DNA of 56,257 bases from Gemmatimonadota bacterium. Lineage in GTDB: Bacteria > Gemmatimonadota > Gemmatimonadetes > Longimicrobiales > Gaopeijiaceae. The notes under the pieces were generated by a model. That model saw only the letters and a list, made by a program, of their open reading frames with translations, did no database searches and was not told the DNA's origin. A program made the position numbers and the translations under genes. Each line of letters starts with the position of its first letter. The first letter of the stretch is position 1. Where the stretch lies: positions 1 to 56,257 of the forward strand of contig JABDLS010000059.1 of assembly GCA_013002885.1 (NCBI GenBank), written 5' to 3'. Positions 50,008 through 56,257 of the stretch are shown here, piece after piece.

Positions 50008-53000
50008 ATGGATCCCCTCGCAACGATCAGTGGACTGGCCACGGGAATCGACTTCCGTGACCTCGTCAATCAGATCATCGAGGCCGAGTCGTCGAGACTG
50101 GAACCGCTTCGGCTCAGCATCACCGAATCTCAGGAAGAGGTGGCGGCCTGGGAAGAAGTTCGAGGGCTGCTCCAGGCTCTACAGGACGCCACGACGGCCT
50201 TGGAGGATGGCTCGGGCCTCGACGCCTTCACCACCGAGATTCTCGGACTCAGTCCCTCGCTTCTCCGAGCGACTGCATCCGCAGACGCCGCAACGGGTCG
50301 CCACACTGTTCGCGTGCTGCAGGAGGCTCAGCGTGAGCAGCTTGGGAGCGGTCTGTTCGCCAGCCGGTCGACAGCTTTGGGCGTCTCTGGCCAGTTCATC
50401 CTCGGTGGGCGCGTCGTGGATGTGTTTGCCGGCGACTCTCTTCAAGACATCGCCGGTGGCATCAACACCCTCAACATCGGCTCCGATCCGACGGGTGTCT
50501 CGGCTACCGTTACCGGGAGTGACGGCGCGTATCGCCTGGTTCTGTCGGCGACGGAGACGGGCTCCGCTGGGATCGACGTGCTGGACCTTTCAGGGGTTTT
50601 GGGGTCGTTGGGTCTTCTCGATGGAACCACCACGGCAAAGAACCGCACCAGCGGAGGCTTCCAAACCGACGGCTTCGCCGACACGACGACCGCCGTGGGA
50701 ACCCTCCTCGGCTTCCCGGGCGTGACACCGTCAGGCACCGTCACGCTCGGCGCGGGTGCCAGCTCGTTCACGGTAGCTCTCGATCTTTCCACGATGTCTC
50801 TCGAGGGCGTACGTGACGCCATCAACGCGGCGGCGTCAGGAGCGGGCGCCTCCATGTTCGCGTCCATCGTCACGGACACGTCGGGTGGCGAGACGACCTA
50901 TCGCCTCGATATCACGGGCACGCCGGCGGCTACCGACGACGGTGCCGTGCTGCAGTCCATGGGCCTCCTGGAGGGTGGACGGAGCGCCGTCAGCCAGGTG
51001 GTTCAGGGCGATGTCCTGACCACGGACGCCGGTGGTACGCCGGCGACGGCGGCGACGCGCCTTACCAACTTGTTCAACGGCGGCTCGGACGCAGGTGCCC
51101 AGGTGGGGGACACGCTGACGTTCCAGGGAACGGATCACAACGGCAATGCCTTTGCCCTTACCCACACGATCCAGGGTGGGGACACGCTCCAGACGCTCAT
51201 CACCCGCTTGGACGGTGCCGAGGGGTTCAACGGCTCGGCGACGGTGGAGATCTCGGCGACGGGACAGCTCACGGCCACGTCCGCCACCGCGGGGGCGAGC
51301 CTCCTCAGCCTCGAGGTCTTCGCTGGCAACGAGGGCGGCGGGATTCTCGATCTCGGTGATATGGTCGTCACGGACGCCGGTCGAGACCGGGAGATCTCAG
51401 CCGGCCAGGATGCGCTCGTCGAGATCGACGGCTCACTCGTGACGAGTGCTTCCAACGAGATCAGTGACGTCGTGCAAGGCGTCACGTTCAGCGTCTTGGG
51501 AGCCGATCCGTCGAGCCCCCTGGAGGTCGTCGTCGGGCGCGACACCGAGGTCGGCGTCGCATCGGTTCAGGCCTTCATCGATGCGTACAACGCATTCTCC
51601 CAGTTCGTCGGCAACGGGATCGACGATCTGAGCGAGAATCGTCCGCCACTGGCTGGAGACTCGATCCTGCGAGGCGTCCGGAGTCGCATCACTTTCGCGC
51701 TCCAGTCGGCGCTACCCACGGCCGCCGCCACCTCGTTCACCCGTCTCAGCGACCTCGGCGTCGAGATCACCCGCGACGGGGTCTTCACCCTCGACGCGTC
51801 GACTCTCCAGGACGCCCTGGCCCAGGACGCCGCGGGCGTCGAGCGCCTCTTCAGCGCCTTCGGTGTCGGCAGCTCGTCGGCCGTATCGTTCCTCGCCGCA
51901 GGGTCAGCCTCAGCCGGCACCTATGACATCAACGTGACGCAACTTGGCTCGTCCGCCGTCGTCACGTCCGTCGGCTTCGGCGGCACCTATGTCGACGACG
52001 GAACCGCCGACACCTTGACCATCGTCGATGACGAGACGGGCACACAGTACGATATCCAGCTCTCCAACGGCATGTCGCTGACCGACATCATCGACGCCGT
52101 CAATGCCGAATTGGGGGCGGGGCAGAGTCAGGAGATCACCTCCGAATTCACCATGTACTCCAACCCCCCGGCCAACGCCGTGGCCGATGCGAGCACGCCC
52201 CTGGAGGATCTTCGCGATGGTCCAGGGCCAGACGCGGGCTTCGTGGCCGGCACGGAGTTCACGATCTCCGGAACCACCGCCGAGGGCACCGCCGTCCTCG
52301 AGACCTTCTCGGTCACGGATCCGGCCACGGAGACCTTCGGCACGCTGCAGGCGGCCGTTCAGAGCGCCTTCGGGGCCGGCACCTCCGTCTCCATAGTAAA
52401 CGGACAACTCGTCGTCGAGGACACCTCGGTCGGCGAGTCACAACTCTCGGTGAGCATAGGCTCTGACGTGCCCGGCAATCCGGCTCCCTTCGGTCAGATG
52501 CTGGTTACTCAGCAGGGCCGCGCCGCATCGAGCGTGGTGGCCGAGGCGACCGGGCCCGAGCTCACGATTCGCGACGACGGGGCGGGCGCCGGGGGCGGGT
52601 TCACGCTCTCGTTCTCTGCTGGGGGCGGGGATGGAACGGGGAGCCTGGGTCTCAGTGCTGGAGCCTTCGTGGGGTCCGACGTCGAGGGCACCATCAACGG
52701 AGAGGCAGCGACGGGCGTCGGCAACGTCCTCACCGCCGACGCCGGAACGTCCGTCGAGGGTTTGTCGGTCGGCATTGGGGGAGTGAACACCGGAGCGATT
52801 GGCAGCGTCACGGTCGGTTCGGGAATCCTGACCGATGTGACGGACCAACTCGAAGAACTTCTTCGCTTCGGAGACGGACAGATCGACGGCATCATCAAGC
52901 GTCTCGATGCATCCGTGGACCGCGTGGAGGACCGTCTGGAAGATCGTGAGGCACGCCTCGAGGATCGTCGCCAGCGGCTCATCGCTCAGTTCGTGGCGCT

Positions 53001-53079
53001 GGAGCAGGCCGTTGCTCGGGCTCAAAGCATTCAGGAGCAACTCGCCAGTCAGCTCGCGACCCTGCCGGGTGGCAACTGA
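50008..53079 (+). CDS. fliD: Very large filament cap protein FliD
   Basis: FliD caps the filament and inserts flagellin. The N-terminus (ATISGLATGIDFRDLVNQII, then EAESSRLEPLRLSITESQEE) and C-terminal coiled coil (DRVEDRLEDREARLEDRRQR, then FVALEQAVARAQSIQEQLAS) are typical. At 1023 residues it is about twice the usual size. The extra mass includes two related beta-rich modules of about 95 residues (346-440 and 726-820) resembling flagellin hook-IN units, and a Gly-rich stretch (860-900). The frame is unbroken. Shares one base with fliS. Confidence 0.92.
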   Translation: MDPLATISGLATGIDFRDLVNQIIEAESSRLEPLRLSITESQEEVAAWEEVRGLLQALQDATTALEDGSGLDAFTTEILGLSPSLLRATASADAATGRHTVRVLQEAQREQLGSGLFASRSTALGVSGQFILGGRVVDVFAGDSLQDIAGGINTLNIGSDPTGVSATVTGSDGAYRLVLSATETGSAGIDVLDLSGVLGSLGLLDGTTTAKNRTSGGFQTDGFADTTTAVGTLLGFPGVTPSGTVTLGAGASSFTVALDLSTMSLEGVRDAINAAASGAGASMFASIVTDTSGGETTYRLDITGTPAATDDGAVLQSMGLLEGGRSAVSQVVQGDVLTTDAGGTPATAATRLTNLFNGGSDAGAQVGDTLTFQGTDHNGNAFALTHTIQGGDTLQTLITRLDGAEGFNGSATVEISATGQLTATSATAGASLLSLEVFAGNEGGGILDLGDMVVTDAGRDREISAGQDALVEIDGSLVTSASNEISDVVQGVTFSVLGADPSSPLEVVVGRDTEVGVASVQAFIDAYNAFSQFVGNGIDDLSENRPPLAGDSILRGVRSRITFALQSALPTAAATSFTRLSDLGVEITRDGVFTLDASTLQDALAQDAAGVERLFSAFGVGSSSAVSFLAAGSASAGTYDINVTQLGSSAVVTSVGFGGTYVDDGTADTLTIVDDETGTQYDIQLSNGMSLTDIIDAVNAELGAGQSQEITSEFTMYSNPPANAVADASTPLEDLRDGPGPDAGFVAGTEFTISGTTAEGTAVLETFSVTDPATETFGTLQAAVQSAFGAGTSVSIVNGQLVVEDTSVGESQLSVSIGSDVPGNPAPFGQMLVTQQGRAASSVVAEATGPELTIRDDGAGAGGGFTLSFSAGGGDGTGSLGLSAGAFVGSDVEGTINGEAATGVGNVLTADAGTSVEGLSVGIGGVNTGAIGSVTVGSGILTDVTDQLEELLRFGDGQIDGIIKRLDASVDRVEDRLEDREARLEDRRQRLIAQFVALEQAVARAQSIQEQLASQLATLPGGN

Positions 53080-53510
53080 TGTACGGGCGGCGGAAGACCG
53101 ATCTTCTGGCTCACGCCTCTTCGTCGTACCAGCGCTCGCGGGTGATGACAAGTACGCCTGCCGAGCTCATCGTTTTGCTGTACGAGCGGCTTCTGTCGAA
53201 TCTGCGTGGGGGCGCCATGGCCATCCGCGCCAACGACGTCGAATCCAAGGCGAAGAAGGTGGCGGGCGCGACGGACATCATCTTCGAGCTCCTCGGGGCC
53301 CTCGATCGGGAGCGTGGCGGCGAGGTGAGTGAGCGTCTTGCAGCCCTCTACGCCTACATGTTTTCGCGGGTTACCGACGGTAGCCGAAACATGGATGCCG
53401 ATGCCCTGGACGAAGTATCGGAGCACGTGGAGTCCCTTCTCTCCGCTTGGCGCCACATCGCGTCGGAAGAGAAGAGGAGTGCACCCACCGTCGATCCGTC
53501 GATCAGCTAG
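53079..53510 (+). CDS. fliS: Flagellin export chaperone FliS
   Basis: FliS binds the flagellin C-terminus before export. The 143-residue helical protein has SSYQRSRVMTSTPAELIVLL then YERLLSNLRGGAMAIR, and NDVESKAKKVAGATDIIFEL, all typical of FliS. The ATG at 53079 shares a base with the fliD stop. Confidence 0.93.
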   Translation: MYGRRKTDLLAHASSSYQRSRVMTSTPAELIVLLYERLLSNLRGGAMAIRANDVESKAKKVAGATDIIFELLGALDRERGGEVSERLAALYAYMFSRVTDGSRNMDADALDEVSEHVESLLSAWRHIASEEKRSAPTVDPSIS

Positions 53511-53518
53511 GGGGTCCC

Positions 53519-53866
53519 ATTCGCATCGAGCCCACCTCCGGAGTCCACCCCGTCTTCAGCAGTTGGCTGGAACGGCGACGGGGGCGCATGCAGGCGCAGA
53601 TGCAGGCGGTGGACGAGGAGCGGTTCGAAGACCTGATGGGACTTCTCGATGAGGAAGCGGCCGATCCACCGCCCTCTCCGAGGGACGATGCCGAACGGGC
53701 CGAATACGAAGAGATGCTGGCGAGCAGCGAGGAGCTGACTCGAAAGCTCGCGGACTTGAGAAGCCAGATCCTCGTCGAGCTGCGGGGGGTGGAGCGCCGG
53801 CAGGGCCGGTCACTTCCCAATCAGGGCAGGAGCCGTCGTGGCGGGGCTCTCGACGGGTATGTCTAG
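53519..53866 (+). CDS. FliT-like chaperone (tentative), start uncertain
   Basis: An open frame directly after fliS encodes about 115 residues that are helical and acidic: WLERRRGRMQAQMQAVDEER then FEDLMGLLDEE, and EELTRKLADLRSQILVELRG ending GRSRRGGALDGYV. Two long helices and a basic tail ending in an aromatic fit FliT, which usually follows fliS. The start is unclear: ATT 53519 sits after GGGGG, TTG 53447 would overlap fliS by 64 nt, and ATG 53588 would remove part of the first helix. Confidence 0.5.
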   Translation: MRIEPTSGVHPVFSSWLERRRGRMQAQMQAVDEERFEDLMGLLDEEAADPPPSPRDDAERAEYEEMLASSEELTRKLADLRSQILVELRGVERRQGRSLPNQGRSRRGGALDGYV

Positions 53867-53905
53867 TCCCGGGCTACCGATATCTACCGCGTGGCAGTGT
53901 ACGCC

Positions 53906-53932
53906 TAAAGTTCGCTGACACGGTGTCGATAC
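53906..53932 (+). promoter_or_regulatory. Sigma28 promoter for flgM
   Basis: TAAAGTTC (53906-53913), 11 bases, GTCGATAC (53925-53932). The -35 matches TAAAGTTT at seven of eight positions. The start is expected near 53940, just before the GAGGAGG ribosome site of flgM. Confidence 0.85.
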
Positions 53933-53954
53933 TCCACCTAGAGGAGGACTCGTC

Positions 53955-54251
53955 ATGACTATTGATCCGACAAGACTGAATGACGTCCGGGGCCGCGCTG
54001 CCGAGCAGGCCGCCGACGTCTCCGCCAACCGGCAGGCCGCGGCTCCCGTAGAGCCCGCGGCTCGCACCGATCAGGTGCAGATCTCCGATGAGGCTCGGGA
54101 GTTGGCTCGTCTGACCGCCGCCGAGCGGGTTCCGGTCACCGAGGCAAGGCTCGAGGAAATCCGGGCTCGCCTCGAGTCGGGCTTCTACGAAGACCGACCG
54201 CAGATCTGGAGCGAGATCGCGCAGCGGATGCTGGACTCGGGGGATCTGTGA
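53955..54251 (+). CDS. flgM: Anti-sigma28 factor FlgM
   Basis: FlgM holds FliA inactive until it is exported through the finished hook. The 98-residue product has a polar, disordered N-terminal half and the conserved C-terminal region (TDQVQISDEARELARLTAAE, then RLEEIRARLESGFYEDRPQI and AQRMLDSG). Good ribosome site (GAGGAGG). Its sigma28 promoter gives the usual autoregulated loop. Overlaps the next small gene by 4 nt. Confidence 0.9.
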   Translation: MTIDPTRLNDVRGRAAEQAADVSANRQAAAPVEPAARTDQVQISDEARELARLTAAERVPVTEARLEEIRARLESGFYEDRPQIWSEIAQRMLDSGDL

Positions 54252-54454
54252 TCAGTCGGTTCGCCCTCGACCCGGAGGTCTTCGCGGCCTTCCCGAAGAA
54301 CCTCCTGGACGACTGTGAGGAATCTACCCGGATGGCGGAGCGGATCGTCCGCGAGATCGGGCTCGACGAGTGTGAGCACGGACCGCCGACGGCCCTTACC
54401 GACCGTCTCTCCTGGGCGATTCGCGCCATGGAGGACGACGAGCCGGAGGGGTAG
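54248..54454 (+). CDS. Uncharacterised 68-residue protein between flgM and motA2
   Basis: I do not recognise it. The small acidic protein (FALDPEVFAAFPKNLLDDCE, then MAERIVREIGLDECEHGPPT) has two cysteines and no membrane segment. GTG 54248 overlaps the flgM stop, so it is translationally coupled to the anti-sigma factor. A FlgM- or stator-related role is only positional inference. Confidence 0.55.
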   Translation: MISRFALDPEVFAAFPKNLLDDCEESTRMAERIVREIGLDECEHGPPTALTDRLSWAIRAMEDDEPEG

Positions 54455-54517
54455 GTCGTGAGCCTCGACCCGCGCCCTCTTGAGGTGCTCGACAACCCCA
54501 GGACAGAGGTTCCCTAG

Positions 54518-55294
54518 GTGGACAAGGCTTCACTCTTCGGCGTCGTCGCCGGCACCGCACTCATCGTCATCACCATCATGCTGGGTGGGAGCCTTCTCAC
54601 CTTCGTGAACATCCAGGGGATGCTGGTGGTGCTCGGTGGGACTCTGGCCGCGACGAGCATCGCGTTCCCCACGAACGAGTTGAAGTTGCTGTTCTCCGTC
54701 TCCCGCAGAGTGTTCAAGGACCCGGGCGACGAGATGATGGAGATCTCCCAGTTCCTCGTTCAGGCCATGGGGACGTTCAAGCGGGACGGCCCGGTGGCTC
54801 TCGAGAACATCGCCGAGCAGTCGCCGACCAAGCCATTGGCGAAGGGTCTCCAGCTCATTGCCGATGGAGCGAACGCGCACACCATCGGCGACATCCTCCA
54901 GACCGAACGGAAGTACATGGAGGAGCACCACCGGGTGGGGCAGAAGATCTTCTCCGAGATGGGGAAGTTTGCCCCCGCCTTCGGCATGGTGGGGACGCTC
55001 ATCGGGCTGGTGCAGATGCTGGCGGACCTCAGCGACCCTGACGCCATCGGCCCTGCCATGGCCGTCGCGCTTCTCACCACCTTCTATGGAGCCGTGGTGG
55101 CGAATCTCATGTTCATCCCCATGGTCACGAAGCTCGACCGGCGGATTCAGATCGAGGTCCAGCAGATCGAGTTGGCCATCGTCGGCCTCGATTCCATGAA
55201 CCGAGGCGACACCGTCCAGATCCTGAAGGAGAAGCTCAGCGCCTTCATGAACAGTCAGGAGGGCGCGGCCGAAGAGCTCCTCCAGGCCGCCTGA
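54518..55294 (+). CDS. Second stator protein MotA/PomA, sodium-type
   Basis: The 258-residue protein has four membrane helices and the PomA-like pattern: GGSLLTFVNIQGMLVVLGGT, FAPAFGMVGTLIGLVQMLAD and AIGPAMAVALLTTFYGAVVA. Thr in GMVGT and LLTT occupies positions linked to sodium use in PomA, unlike the other MotA at 46691. It is about 20% identical in feel to that one and clearly a separate lineage (judged by eye). GTG start; likely transcribed with flgM. Confidence 0.9.
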   Translation: MDKASLFGVVAGTALIVITIMLGGSLLTFVNIQGMLVVLGGTLAATSIAFPTNELKLLFSVSRRVFKDPGDEMMEISQFLVQAMGTFKRDGPVALENIAEQSPTKPLAKGLQLIADGANAHTIGDILQTERKYMEEHHRVGQKIFSEMGKFAPAFGMVGTLIGLVQMLADLSDPDAIGPAMAVALLTTFYGAVVANLMFIPMVTKLDRRIQIEVQQIELAIVGLDSMNRGDTVQILKEKLSAFMNSQEGAAEELLQAA

Positions 55295-55302
55295 GCTCCG
55301 CC

Positions 55303-56202
55303 ATGGCCACGACTGACGAGCTACCGGAGCCGGCGACCCGGCCACCCGACGATGGCGGCGGTGCGCCCGTGGAAGAGGGCGCTCCCACCTGGATCGTCAC
55401 CTTCGCCGACATGATGAGCCTCCTGCTCACCTTCTTCATCCTCATGTACTCCATGTCGGAGGTGAAGCAGGATCGGTTCCTGTTGGCCTCCGAGTCCCTT
55501 CGGGAGGCCATGGGCTCGACGGCGAGCGTACCCACGGACAATCCCATGGGCCTCATGCCCGAGGACGTGGACCCCGACTTGGAGCTCTCGAACCCGGGGC
55601 TCAGCAATGGGGCTACCACCAGCCCGGTGGACACGGAGAGCCCTGGCGAAGACGTGGTCGACGTCTTCGCAGAGGCTTACATGAAGATGATCGAGGAGCG
55701 CCTCCGCGACCTTGTCGAGGAGTCGGGTCTCGATGCGTCCAGTGTCGAGGTCGTGCGTGAGGAGGACGGGGTCTACCTCCGTATCCGCGACGCGGCGCTG
55801 TTCGCCACCGCACAGGCGAACCTCACTCCCAAGGGTGAAGCGCTCATCATCAGCCTCTCCGGGATCACGATGGGTCTGGGCGTTCCCACCATCGTGTCGG
55901 GCCATGCCGACTCACGGCCCATCCGTACCGCCAGCTTCCCGTCAAACTGGGAGCTTTCAGCGGCGCGCGCGGCGGGGGTGGCCCGCCTGCTCGTTGGAGC
56001 GGGGCAGGATCCGGAGACGATCCGGGTTCAGTCCTTCGGTGAATTCAGGCCCGTTGCCGACGAGTCCACCGCCGAGGGTCGCGCCCGAAATCGCCGGGTG
56101 GAGCTCTTCTTCTCTCGCGACGCCATCGAGGACATCGCCCTCAGACTTCAGGCCGAGTCGGTGGCGACCTCTGAAGTCACCGACTCCGTGCCGGTGGGCT
56201 GA
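55303..56202 (+). CDS. Second stator protein MotB/PomB, sodium-type
   Basis: The 299-residue protein has one membrane helix with ion-binding Asp36 in VTFADMMSLLLTFFILMYSM, a long periplasmic linker and an OmpA-like domain (VSGHADSRPIRTASFPSNWE, then LSAARAAGVARLLV and RARNRRVELFF). The FADMMSLL start is PomB-like. It pairs with the PomA-type gene 8 bp upstream. Its last 55 bp overlap a convergent receiver gene. Confidence 0.92.
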   Translation: MATTDELPEPATRPPDDGGGAPVEEGAPTWIVTFADMMSLLLTFFILMYSMSEVKQDRFLLASESLREAMGSTASVPTDNPMGLMPEDVDPDLELSNPGLSNGATTSPVDTESPGEDVVDVFAEAYMKMIEERLRDLVEESGLDASSVEVVREEDGVYLRIRDAALFATAQANLTPKGEALIISLSGITMGLGVPTIVSGHADSRPIRTASFPSNWELSAARAAGVARLLVGAGQDPETIRVQSFGEFRPVADESTAEGRARNRRVELFFSRDAIEDIALRLQAESVATSEVTDSVPVG

Positions 56203-56257
56203 AGCCACTCCACCACGGCACTCCGCAGCTCGTCGATGGTCAGGGGCTTCGAGAGGA
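56148..56257 (-). CDS. C-terminal end of a receiver-domain protein, 5' part beyond the window
   Basis: On the minus strand, a frame entering from the right edge reads LSKPLTIDELRSAVVEWLQP and ends at a TGA at 56148-56150. The SKP (conserved Lys-Pro) plus the following amphipathic helix is the usual end of a receiver domain; about 17 more residues follow. Its last 55 bp lie within the 3' end of motB2 on the other strand. The rest of the gene is outside the window, so domain content is unknown. Confidence 0.65.
   Translation of the reverse strand, partial: LSKPLTIDELRSAVVEWLQPTGTESVTSEVATDSA

Noticed and set aside
54458..54517. 19-codon GTG frame between the 68-residue gene and motA2
   Set aside because: Too short and without any pattern to support it.

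Overview
The window is high-GC DNA from a diderm bacterium: it encodes flagellar P- and L-ring proteins, BamA-type outer-membrane barrels and a lipoprotein signal. The gene set (FlhF/FlhG, FliW/CsrA, sigma54 plus sigma28 control) would suit Gemmatimonadota or a neighbouring phylum, but that placement is inference. No tRNA, rRNA, CRISPR array, insertion sequence or prophage is visible. About 40 kb (roughly 14.7-56.2 kb) is a nearly complete flagellar gene cluster.

Layout. 1-6 kb, minus strand: a truncated DUF4178 zinc-ribbon protein, SpeD, a DinB-family protein, a di-haem peroxidase lipoprotein and an outer-membrane barrel protein with a kinase-like N-terminal domain. 6.4-10.1 kb, plus: a cation-chloride-cotransporter-like permease and two ZIP metal transporters. 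10.1-12.7 kb, minus: an HPt protein and a PilB/GspE ATPase fused to a receiver domain. 13-17.5 kb: a soluble PAS histidine kinase, fliW-flgL (minus) and an NtrC-type sigma54 activator. 17.8-28.6 kb: flgB-flgC-orf-fliEFGHIJ-motE-like-fliK-flgDE. 28.9-39.1 kb: fliLMN-fliO/P-fliQR-flhB-flhA-flhF-flhG-fliA-orf. 39.4-46 kb: flgFGAHIJ-flgN-flgK-csrA. 46-48.8 kb: motAB flanked by a ChpT-like gene and a single-domain receiver. 49-56.2 kb: fliC-fliD-fliS-fliT-like, then flgM-orf-motA2-motB2, and the end of another receiver gene.

Regulation can be read from the DNA. Each of the three large operons (flgB, fliL, flgF) has a -24/-12 sigma54 promoter, 115-185 bp downstream of copies of a palindrome close to CCGGAAGA-N3-TTCCGG, a likely enhancer for the NtrC-type activator. 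Late genes (flgL-fliW, fliC, flgM, probably motA) have sigma28 promoters close to TAAAGTTC-N11-ACCGATAA. FliW, CsrA and GGA motifs over the fliC ribosome site point to translational control of flagellin.

The most unusual features are: FliK carrying an apparently intact M15 peptidoglycan-peptidase domain while FlgJ has no hydrolase domain; a FliO-FliP fusion; FliM without its N-terminal CheY-binding peptide; FlhG without the P-loop lysine; two stator pairs (proton-like and sodium-like); a very large FliD beside a small flagellin; and a pilus-type ATPase fused to a receiver and co-transcribed with an HPt protein.
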